DNA from: Mytilus edulis
Taxonomy: Eukaryota > Mollusca > Bivalvia > Mytilida > Mytilidae
Length of the DNA stretch: 64,000 nt
Reading direction: 5' to 3'
Assembly (NCBI RefSeq): GCF_963676685.1
Contig: NC_092356.1
Coordinates: 21,315,750 to 21,379,749 of the forward strand
Position 1 is the stretch's first letter; every line of letters starts with the position of its first letter. The notes beneath the pieces are model-generated. The model was not told the DNA's origin, did no database searches, and was given only the letters and a program-made list of their open reading frames with translations. Below, piece by piece: positions 55,250 to 64,000 of the stretch. The position numbers were made by a program, and so were the translations under genes.

Positions 55250-58200
55250 CTGTAAATATTAACAATTCTAGTTTAATTTGTTGTTTTTTTACAGTAACAA
55301 AGATGTTATAAAACACCATTGCAAATTTCTCATTTTTTTTTAATGTTTAAAATCGTATCATTATTGGCATTTTCTCTTCCTTGCATCGTCTGCCTGTTGT
55401 CACATGTATTTAGGGCAGGGAATCAGTCGAGACTTTGTTATTGTTAAGTGAAATTACAAATACTTTTAGTGATCGCAAACATTCTTTGATACAGTATCAT
55501 CTTGTATTGGTTTACAGGTATTTGTGTTTGTTATGCAAACTAAGTAGTATAAGGCAATATCTAACGTTATACTAGGGCTTTATTTCCTCACAAGGAATGT
55601 ATAAAACCAAGATTTCCAAATGGCGAAGGTCAAATGATTCCTGAAATCATTTCACGGCCGCTATCACGAGTTGGTTAGCGTAACATTTGTTTCACATATA
55701 TGTTCCAATTGTCGTACCTACATTTCTTTCCTTTTTTTCTGATCAGTACGCGCTTCTGGTACAAATATCAAACTGCAATCCTGGTTTCTATGATGAGTTT
55801 ATTAACAACCACTGTTTCGATGCCACTGCTGGTGAGGTTTTCATTCCCTGAGGGTATCATCAGCCTAGAAGTCAACACTTCTGTGTTGACATGAGTTATC
55901 ATTGATATGCTCATACTATAGATTTACTGTTTCCAAAATTTTGAATCTTTTTAAGACATGGATTGTCAGTTTATTTTCGAATTATCAGTGTATATGTCCC
56001 TCTTAGTATCTTTCGCCTCTTTTTACTTGTTAAACTTTCTAGATATCTTTCGTTATTTTACCGGTCGCCGTAGCTTGAGAATTGGTACTATTGTATATCC
56101 AAGCAGCCAAAGTAAAAGCACAAAATGTTTAGATATAGAAAACGCGAAAAAGCGTCATGTCCTAAAGGAACCTAATAGCAAATCCCAAACCAAGCAGAGG
56201 TCAGCTATGCTTTACAAATGAAACAATAGTTTCTAGTAACAACATAGTTATTGCTACTGACTCCTATGTTGTGTCTTCTGTACTATTGTTTGTCTTTTTA
56301 TTTTTAGCCATGGCGTTGTCAGTTTATTTTCAATCTATGAGTTTGACTTTCCCACTGGTATCTTTCGTACCTCTTTTACCTATCTTTGAAAATAAAAGCA
56401 AAGCAAGGGAAAATCCAAATGTAAATATTTGGGATTCTCTTTTTCTTATTTAGTTTAAATTTATTTTTAATTTTGAGTTTTATTATTTTTATTGAATAAC
56501 TTACTGCGGCTAACCATGTGGTAATTTTGTATTCCTTTCATTTGTGAGATACATGCAGAAAATGACGTACAATATCCACCGTCAGTATGATGTATAAAAA
56601 AGTCAGGAACTGGCGTATATATAGTCGATGTACTTCCTGGTCTCCGAGCTCCCCAGCTGTCACGTGATATTATCTTAACATCAGAGCAGTCACCAGTATC
56701 ATGTTCTACAAACGAGTTCAATAATATACTACTAACTTGAACAGATTTACATTTTGTTAAAATCTAATGGGCATGTTCCTACTATATGAGTGTTTGAACC
56801 TAATACGTACGAGCTGGACCATTTGAGTATTTTCTTCGCAAGAACACACAGCTTATTATCTGGACGTAAAATTACACAATTTGCTAATTGAATGAATTAA
56901 TCCTAGACACTCCTAAATGTACGTATATGTTTGTACCTGTCGTAAGTCGGGAATCTGAGGTTCAGTAGTTGTCGTTTATTGATTTGGTTCAAAAGTGTTT
57001 TTCGTTATTCGTTTTTTATATAGATTATACAGTTGGTTTTCCCTTTTGAATGGTTTTACACGTTACCATTTGGGGGCCCTTTATAGCTTGATGCTCGATG
57101 TGAGCCAAGACTTTGTGTTGAAGACCGTATTTTGACCTATAATGGTTTGCTTTTACGAATTGTGACATGGATGAGAGAGTTGTCTTATTGACACTCATAC
57201 CACATCTTCTAATATCTATTTGTCAATATTTGTTAAATATGACAGTTGTTATCTATTCGTTTGATGTGTTTGGACTTTTGATTTTGCCTTTTGATTTTGG
57301 ATTTTTCTTTTTAAATTTTCCTCGGAGTTCAGTATTTTTGTGTTTTTACTTTTGACTTCAGAAACTGTTAATTCATCTACAAATGTGAATGTACAGTTTG
57401 AAAATCACTAATATTTAAATTCGTCTAGATATCTAGATGATTTGTCATGAGTCATCAGGGGAAAGAACTAATTTAACTAATCATTGTTGATTTTCCCCAT
57501 TGTACACGATAGAATGCATTCGTTAATTAAAAAATCATTTTACAGCATATTCCTTAGATGCATTTGGCAACCTTTAATTTGGCTAGAATATCATTAAAGA
57601 AACAAAATGTATCTAGTTTGTCTAGCTGCTGTCACTTAATGCTTATCATCATTAAAGGTAGGCAAATATGCTTTCTTAAGCTGTAAACCCCGTTTTCAAA
57701 TGTGACTTACATGTATGTACTGCCAACATATACTAGCGAGTAACTCAATTAACACAAAATCCATCTAACTGACCCGGAAAACGGTTTAAGACTTCTTTAA
57801 ATAAGGATTCACGACTTGTGCATGTTGTGTAAGAATTGCAATTCTAATGAAAGTCGGTTGTACCATATTTGATATATTTTAAGGTTACATACCCACTGCT
57901 ATTGTTTTACAACAACGTCTGTTTGCACTACCGGTACATTTCCCTGAGTAATATGAACCACTACATGGGTTGCTGTCATCCTGACAACTACCGCCTAAAT
58001 CTATACATGGTTGGTCAACGTCTGAAATTGAAAAATTGAAAAAAAAAACTCCGCTGAAAATTCAAAACGGAAAGTCCCTAAATAAATGGCAAAATCAAAG
58101 GATAAAACACATCAAACGAATTGACAACAACTGTCCTATTCATGACTTAGTACAGGCATTTTCAAATGTAGAAAATGGTGGATAGAACCTGGTTTTATAG

Positions 58201-61200
58201 CGCTATAACTCTCACGTGTATGACAGTCGCATCAAATTCTGTTATTTTTACAACGATGCGTGAACAAAACAGACACAATCGGTAAAATAGTGAAAATATG
58301 GTTAGAGCAGTCATCACTGTGTTACAGTGTCAAGACAAACATATACAAAAAAAAAACACAAATCATTCCTATATGCATTCTCTTCGGTCTATTTGTAGTT
58401 CCAAGTGCTATACATCATCTTGCAGTTGCAATGTAGTGCACACATTAGCGCCTGATTGAATGTATTACTGAGACATTGAGACCTCATCTTTTTTTGCTTT
58501 GATTTTGTCAAATTTCAGCACGTATTTTGTGTCATTAATATCTTTACCGTACTCATACTTTTTTCCTATTTAATTTATTTGTTTAACCTGTTCTCTTTTT
58601 TTATTTGCTTGAAGTTTTGGTCAATTGGTGTTAAGCAAACAACTTTATTAAAATTAAACATTGATAAACTAATATGAAAACTCTAACACACATACATAAA
58701 CATGCAGAACCTTTTTCAATACTGTTTTGTGCCATTTTGTTTTGTTTATTAACTTTCTTATTCATGAACATATACATGTATGTCTACACTTCTCTGCGTC
58801 TTCAAGTTTCATGATAATAATCAATTTGCCACTGATACGCATTTCTTGACAAATTGCATTAGATATCCTTACTATATGATATTGTACATCGGCAATTTAT
58901 CATAAGTCATCAGGCATGTCAGGGAAAAGACAACTAATTTGAGTAATAAGTGTTGCTTTTTTATTTTTATCGATTGAATTTATAAGAGTATTTTACTATT
59001 TATTCTTTGGATTCTTGATTTTGGCTGTAATATTTTGATGGAAACATGTGTTCAGCAGCTCTAAACCCCGATCTGTAAAATATACTTTACGTACCAAATA
59101 TCCCTGTGACTGCTGCTGGTTTACAACAACGGTTGGATGCACCACCAGAACATTTCCCTGAGTAATATTCACCACTACATGGGTTGCTGTCATGCTGGCA
59201 TTGCCCTCCAAAGTCTATACATGGTTGGTCACCGGCTTAAATTGAAACAAAAATATATACCTTACATATATGCCTTCTCTTTCTTATTCTTTCTATCTGT
59301 GCTTCTAAGTTCTAAAGGTTGTCGTGCAGTTGCAGTTTGGTAAAATGTAATGTTGTGTCATCATTATGTTTACTAAATTCCTACTCAAAACCAGCCCCGA
59401 ACCCCCCTCCCCCGGGGCCCTGCCATCCGACCCACCCCCATTTTGTTGGTTTATTTTACTCGTTCTCTTGATTAAAATACTTGTCTATTTGCGTAATGCA
59501 AACTAATTAAAGTTTATATATATTAAATATAATAAAAATCTCCATGCCTTATATATCATGTACTGTAGTACGACGCTAGATTAAAACTGACGTCTAAAGG
59601 TAACACATGGCCACCGAAAGCTTCATTTTCAAGCCCAGGTGGTCGTGTTGTCTACCGGGACGGCTACAGTGCAGGCGATTTGGTGTCACGATATCTCAGT
59701 AGCATGGGTTCGAATCCTGTCGAGGGAGGAACAAATAATTTGCGAAAGCAAATTTACAGGTCTAACATTGTTGGGTTGATGTTTAGACAGGTTGTATATA
59801 CATAATGTACACAGCCATGTATCACCATCACTACTGGTGATCCGATGGATAAATCTGTTGTATAGTTGTCACTGGCTCAGACGTACTTTTAAATATAATA
59901 TGTATATACAAAACAAATAAACGAAACGCTTACACTCATGAATAAAAATACATTATCATTCTAACTACTCTTTGGTGTCATTTTATTTTAGTTTACATTT
60001 CTTATTTATGTAAACATGTGTCTGCTTTTTTCGCATTTTATTCTATCCATGTCACGAAATTTGTTAAAATTTACCCAATTTTTACTCAAATTATGGTTTA
60101 CAACGTCGTCTTTGTGAGAAGCTATTGTATTGACAGTCAATTGCTCCATGTTTAGTATATGTTATGACTACGTACCCAGTGTTGTTGGTTTACAACAACG
60201 TCTGTTTGTACTACCAGAACATTTCCCTGAGTAATAAGAACCACTACATGGGTTGCTGTCATATTGGCAATTGCCTCCAAAATCTATACATGGCTGATCA
60301 CCGGCTTAAATTGAAAAAAAAAACCTTTTAAAAGTTACAAATATGTCTGATTATTCATATTTTTTCTAGTTGACGTTTTAACTTCTATAGACTGTCGTAC
60401 AGTTGTAGTTTTGTCAGATGTGCGTTAACATTTTGGGTCATTGGTATGTTTACATATTAATTGAAGACCCATTTGTGGACTTCGGCTGTTATCTTCTCTT
60501 TGGTCAGGATGTTGTCTCGTTGGAGTAAGTTCAATCCTGGTATCTATGATGAGTTTATTTGACTTATTTCACATTTTCATACTCATTCATATCCGTCTGT
60601 TTTCCTCATTTAATTTGATTGTTACACTTGTTGTTTGTCTTAATTTGCTTCAAATATTTGTAAATTTGGGTTATGAAAAGAACTATACAAAAATTAAACC
60701 AATTATAAAGAAAATAAATTAACACAACTCTAATACACGTAAATAATAAATGCATAACTATTTTTCACACTCTTTTTGTTCAATTTGTTTTAGCATAAAT
60801 TGCTTATTCATATGTATACAAGTGTTGCCTTTTCTATTTTTCATATTTTGTAAACACAAATGATCTAAATGACTATCTACATAAAATTCTATTTATTCCA
60901 TTAACTATGTAACAAGAATTTCCATATGATTGAAAAAGTCAAAATTTGAATTTAAGAAACGCTTACTTTTAAAAGACACCTTTTTCAACGTTCATCATGA
61001 TAATTATACTTACCATAAACTCATCCTAGAAACCAGGACTAAATTTTGTATATACGCCAGACACATGGTATTATCATATTGTATTGTGTCTCAAGTACTG
61101 TCAACGTCATAAAAGGAATAATAGTAATTTTTGTTTTCGGTTTATGAAGCGATAACATCAAAAATGTGTTGAACACTGAATAACCCGAGTAGCGTGTTAT

Positions 61201-61638
61201 TTTGAAGTGTGCACCACATTTTTATGTTATTTCGAATAGATGATATTACAGTCATTCCTTATAATTTAATTCTGAATTCCATTATAAACCGGAGGAAATC
61301 ATGAAAAAACGTTGATGACGCCACGGTCACATGACAAAATTATATCTATAAGCTGATAAACAAAAGAACTTCAGCCAATCAGAAGACGCGTTACATCCAA
61401 ATTAAATTATATTGCGATAGATTTAATTCAAAACGAAATATAAAAGATATGAATAATGACTGACGACTTCTTTGAAAGTTCTGATTCTATTGACAATCGA
61501 TTGAGCCATATTACGTACCCGGTGTACAACAACGGTTAGATGCACTTCCAGAACATTTCCCCGAGTGATATGAACCACTACATGGGTTGCTGTCATGCTG
61601 GCATTGCCCTCCAAAATCTATACATGGCTGGTCACTGG
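54921..61638 (-). CDS. Secreted PGRP amidase copy B with four intact cysteine modules (5' end outside window)
   Basis: The minus-strand exon order is M1 61,519-61,638; M2 60,176-60,304; M3 59,095-59,235; M4 57,893-58,021; PGRP 56,505-56,705 and 54,921-55,249. All junctions are GT-AG and phase 1. The visible part is 1049 nt, coding 348 residues plus the stop. The signal-peptide exon should lie past 64,000, because in copy A it is about 3 kb upstream of M1. Every cysteine of the four modules is present, and the amidase half keeps HHT, DIGY, GHRD and TTCPG. The predicted role is extracellular peptidoglycan binding and amide-bond cleavage, as in other amidase PGRPs. The modules may aid binding or stability. 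Together with copy A it is a tandem head-to-tail duplication about 15.4-16.4 kb apart. Confidence 0.9.
55740..55915 (+). repeat. Dispersed repeat family R2, copy in the PGRP B intron
   Basis: 'cgatgccactgctggtgagg' and 'ccctgagggtatcatcagcc' correspond to the copy at 40,370-40,560 in PGRP A. Confidence 0.65.
56505..56705 (-). CDS. PGRP copy B, first amidase exon
   Basis: 201 nt, phase 1 to 1, encoding HDTGDCSDVKIISRDSWGAR, FFIHHTDGGYCTSFSAC and QNYHMVSR. It differs from copy A at a handful of residues (R/G, T/S, R/G, S/T, D/V), none at predicted catalytic positions. Confidence 0.95.
57230..57355 (+). repeat. Dispersed repeat family R1, 3' part
   Basis: 'atctattcgtttgatgtgtt', 'cttttgattttgccttttg' and 'cctcggagttcagtattttt'. 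Confidence 0.6.
57893..58021 (-). CDS. PGRP copy B, cysteine module M4
   Basis: The acceptor tttcag and donor gtatgt bound 129 nt (phase 1 to 1). It encodes DQPCIDLGGSCQDDSNP and CSGSYYSGKCTGSANRRCC. It is intact, and it is the reference for the TGA-bearing M4 of copy A. Confidence 0.92.
58040..58260 (-). repeat. Dispersed repeat family R1, copy in the PGRP B intron
   Basis: 'gctgaaaattcaaaacggaa', 'cctattcatgacttagtaca' and 'ggatagaacctggttttata'. It is orthologous in position to 42,385-42,615. Confidence 0.7.
59095..59235 (-). CDS. PGRP copy B, cysteine module M3 (longest module)
   Basis: 141 nt, phase 1 to 1. It encodes GDQPCIDFGGQCQHDSNP and CSGEYYSGKCSGGASNRCC, then a longer tail KPAAVTGIF. 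All six cysteines are present. Its body resembles M1 (GQCQHDSNP, SNRCC) more than M2. Confidence 0.9.
59630..59915 (+). mobile_element. tRNA-derived SINE in the PGRP B intron
   Basis: The head 'cccaggtggtcgtgttgtct' followed by 'tagcatgggttcgaatcctg' contains a clean B box (ggttcgaatcc) and an A-box-like start. The body continues 'gaacaaataatttgcgaaag', 'ccatgtatcaccatcactac', 'ttgtcactggctcagacgta' and ends in an A/T-rich tail. Copy A has no equivalent, so the insertion followed the duplication. Confidence 0.75.
60176..60304 (-). CDS. PGRP copy B, cysteine module M2
   Basis: 129 nt, phase 1 to 1. It encodes GDQPCIDFGGNCQYDSNP and CSGSYYSGKCSGSTNRRCC, then KPTTL. It is intact. Confidence 0.92.
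61112..61408. mobile_element. Foldback element family F1, copy in the PGRP B intron
   Basis: About 297 bp absent from the matching place in copy A (near 45,092). It contains inverted 'gataacatcaaaaatgtg' and 'caccacatttttatgttatt' arms, then the family flank 'ggtcacatgacaaaattata' and 'caatcagaagacgcgttaca'. 'ata' occurs at both junctions and once in the empty site, so a 2-3 bp target duplication is likely. Confidence 0.8.
61519..61638 (-). CDS. PGRP copy B, cysteine module M1
   Basis: 120 nt, phase 1 to 1, with the acceptor tttaag and donor gtacgt. It encodes SDQPCIDFGGQCQHDSNP and CSGSYHSGKCSGSASNRCC, then TP. It is intact, and it is the most 5' exon of copy B inside the window. Confidence 0.92.
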
Positions 61639-61944
61639 CTTAAATTAAAAAAAATATAAACATTAATGTTTAATTTTCTAGTTCTTTCTAAAAGAAAATT
61701 CGCACATCTTGTCGGGGCCATACAGTCTTACCCTAAATGAGCAATCTACAGTAGGAAAAACAATAAAATTAGGTCATACCCTTTCTTTGCTTTTTTAAAA
61801 ATAGCTTCCTGTTTATATGATAGATGTGAGTATGTATGTCATCAATATCTTCCATAGATAGAATTTTGTGTAGTTTAAACGGTGAAAAATAGTTTCTTGT
61901 TAGTGTTACCATGGCAACAATATGCGTTTATATACTATCAAATA

Positions 61945-63628
61945 TGTGACCCGCCATATCATTTGCAGGCTTATGGAGGTAGAACGTCATTGTTAGAAAA
62001 ACTTTAAACATGATAAATATCGAGATTCAATGAAATACGTATTTGTGAAGAAGAGATAAACACTTTCCTTGGCTTCTTTTTTGCTGACGCCGAACTATAC
62101 ATCATATATAAGTTTTGAAGAAGTTTAACTTTATCGTTTGAAGTGAAAAATATTTGAATCTACATTTTAAATTGATACAAAAAGAATTAAATTTCTGCTC
62201 CATAGATTTCCTTTCATAAATGAAATCTGAAATACATCCCTAACAAATGCACCGTATAAAATGCATATAAGAGAATACCTACTTATAAACTGTTGCGCGT
62301 CGCATACTAAGTATAGAGACATGCATAATAAATCTAAATTAAAAAAAGGAATTCTTAAAGCTTACTTTAACAAATTTTAAACTAACTTCATTTCAACAAG
62401 TTTAAATTACATGTTCTAAAATAGAGCTAAGAATTGTTTGTATTATAGTAAATTAAAGTCTTTGAAATTTTTTTCAAATACGCTATTTTTTAAAACTTTT
62501 TTTGATTCGAGCGTCACTGATGAGTCTTTTGTAGACGAAACGCGCGTCTGACGTATATATAAAATTTAGTCCTGGTATCTATGATGAGTTTATTTACAAT
62601 CACTGGGTCTATGCCACTGCTGGTGGAGATTTATTTCCCCGAGGGTATCACAAGCCTAGTAGTCAGCACTTTTTGTGCTGACATGAATTATCATTGATAT
62701 TGTTATAAATTAACTGTTTACAAAATTTTTGAATTTTTTGAAATACTAAGGCTTTTCTACCTCAGGCATAGATTACCTTAGCTGTATTTGGCAACACTGT
62801 TAGGAATTTTGGATCTAAATGCTCTTCAACTTCGTACTTTATTTGGCTTTTTTCAACTTTTTTGGATTCGAGCGTTACTGATGAGTCTTTTGTAGACGAA
62901 ACGCGCGTCTGGCGTATATATAAAATTTAGTCCTGGTATCTATGATGAGTTTATTTACAACCACTGGGTCGATGCCACTGCTGGTGGGATTTATTACTCC
63001 GAGGATATCACAAGCCCAGTAGTCAGCACTTTTTGTGCTGACATGAACATGATGAATTATCATTGATATTGTTATATTTATAAATTAACTGTTTCCAAAA
63101 TTTAGAATTTTTTGAAATACTAAGGCTTTTCTACCTCAGGCATAGATTACCTTAGCTGTATTTGACAACACTTTTAGGAATTTTGGATCTCAATGCTCTT
63201 CAACTTCGTACTTTATTTGCCTTTTTTATAAAACTTTTTTGGATTCGAGCGTCACTTATGAGTCTTTTGTAGACGCGCGTCTGGCGTATATATAAAATTT
63301 AGTCCTGGTATCTATGATTAGTTTATTTACTAAGAGCCAATAAATACAATAATTTTTTATTTTATAAATAAGTGCCTTCAATACATAAAAGCCGTCATAG
63401 AACAGTCTCATTTTCATACCGATATTCGAAATGACTATTACAACAAATATGTCATAATAACATGACAGAGAGTTTTGTTTCGGAATATTCTAGATAAATA
63501 TACAAACAGCAAATTTTAGACAATGTACCCTCCCAAGCCTGGAAGTGGCTAGTCACATATAGTTAACGGCGATTTTCTCACAATGACGTTCTACCTCCAT
63601 AAGCCTGGATGTGTCGTGGCTGGTCACA
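61945..63628. mobile_element. 1684-bp TIR transposon with TA target duplication
   Basis: The matching part of copy A (near 45,570) reads aaTAttacg-like without the insert, while copy B reads aaTA-tgtgacc ... ggtcaca-TAttacg. The ends are inverted: 'tgtgacc...caggcttatggaggtag' on the left, and its complement on the right. No transposase is seen. The interior is mostly a tandem set of R2 repeats. TA duplication fits the Tc1/mariner superfamily. Confidence 0.88.
62503..63330 (+). repeat. Tandem array of R2 repeats, two full units plus a partial one
   Basis: Units start at about 62,503, 62,862 and 63,236 (about 360-375 bp each). Each shows 'gattcgagcgt(c/t)act', 'tgtagacgaaacgcgcgtct' and 'tttagtcctggtatctatga'; full units continue with 'gatgccactgctggtg' and 'ggcatagattaccttagctg'. 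The third unit lacks 5 bp ('gaaac') and is cut short. They lie wholly inside the TIR transposon. Confidence 0.88.
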
Positions 63629-63633
63629 TATTA

Positions 63634-64000
63634 CGAAACAGAAATTGTATGAAAAATGTTGGCAAAGGTTGAATAATTCGTCAGATGAATTCTTTAATAT
63701 ATTTTAATCCCCAGTGTCATGTTTTGACATACTCGTATTAATTATTTAGAGATAAATAAAGCAATTTGAATATTTTATGTTTAACTTTGGACCGTAATGT
63801 TAAGGTCGAATTAACATAGATTTTGACTCACCCAGTTCTAACTCATCAGGAGTTAAAATAAAGATTTCTTTTAGGGAACAAAGTATGAGTATCGGTAAAA
63901 ATTCGATTCGTCCAAAATTCGAGACAACGAACGATACAGAATCGATCTAAAGATTAAATTAAAAAAAGTGTTTGTAAACTTTAAAATAACTTTTTTATTT
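63634..64000 (-). other. PGRP copy B upstream intron, continues beyond window
   Basis: Sequence resumes homology with copy A 45,588-45,970 ('gttggc..aggttgaataatt', 'gtcatgttttgaca', 'tatgagtatcg'). No exon is seen before the window ends. Confidence 0.7.

Noticed and set aside
59640-59735. Possible functional tRNA gene
   Set aside because: It has a good B box, but the cloverleaf is not complete and the sequence continues into a SINE body with an A/T-rich tail.
1-64000. CRISPR arrays, bacterial operons, rRNA genes
   Set aside because: None seen. The window has eukaryotic splice structure throughout, and the tandem arrays have no spacers.

Overview
This window looks like nuclear DNA from a bivalve mollusc, most likely a mussel of the Mytilus type. 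It is AT-rich and has GT-AG introns, long gene-poor stretches, and many short inverted-repeat elements and dispersed repeats of a kind I associate with Mytilus. I see no bacterial operons, rRNA or CRISPR. Species assignment is inference. All exon models below were built by hand from splice sites, reading phase and protein motifs, with no transcript support.

Region 1 (about 3.65-22.75 kb, plus strand) is one large gene for a STAND-type NTPase of the NACHT plus WD-repeat (NWD1/NWD2-like) family. Ten coding exons join in phase to 5436 nt, or 1811 residues. The order is a tandem RSDR-rich N-terminal tail, a DUF4062-like segment with the motif FMSSTFSD, a NACHT NTPase with Walker A and B, and a C-terminal WD-repeat region. 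Exon 9 alone is about 4 kb. Introns and the 3' UTR carry several MITE-like elements and SINE pieces.

Region 2 (about 21.6-30.7 kb) has no gene I can support. It holds a decayed mariner-like element, two degenerate tandem arrays, a foldback element and dispersed repeats. Region 3 (30.7-34.75 kb, plus strand) is a two-exon BTB/POZ-type gene. It is broken by a small deletion that puts a stop inside the BTB domain, so it is probably a pseudogene. From 34.3 to 39.5 kb I see only repeats and weak coding-like relics.

Region 4 (39.5-64 kb, minus strand) is a tandem duplication of a secreted peptidoglycan recognition protein (PGRP, zinc amidase type). Each copy has four phase-1 exons, each coding for one six-cysteine module, followed by two PGRP exons. 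Copy A (39,553-48,448) has a signal-peptide exon. Two of its four cysteine-module exons carry in-frame TGA codons, and all three TGAs sit exactly where the intact copies have cysteine (TGT). Copy B (54,921-61,638) is open throughout, but its 5' end runs off the window. Comparing the copies exposes several young insertions with their empty sites, and one likely exon-to-exon gene conversion.

Together the window pairs an intracellular STAND sensor-like gene with duplicated extracellular peptidoglycan-binding/cleaving proteins. This looks like an innate-immunity neighbourhood, although any functional link is inference. The observations I rate highest are the TGA-for-Cys pattern and the modular exon array of PGRP copy A.
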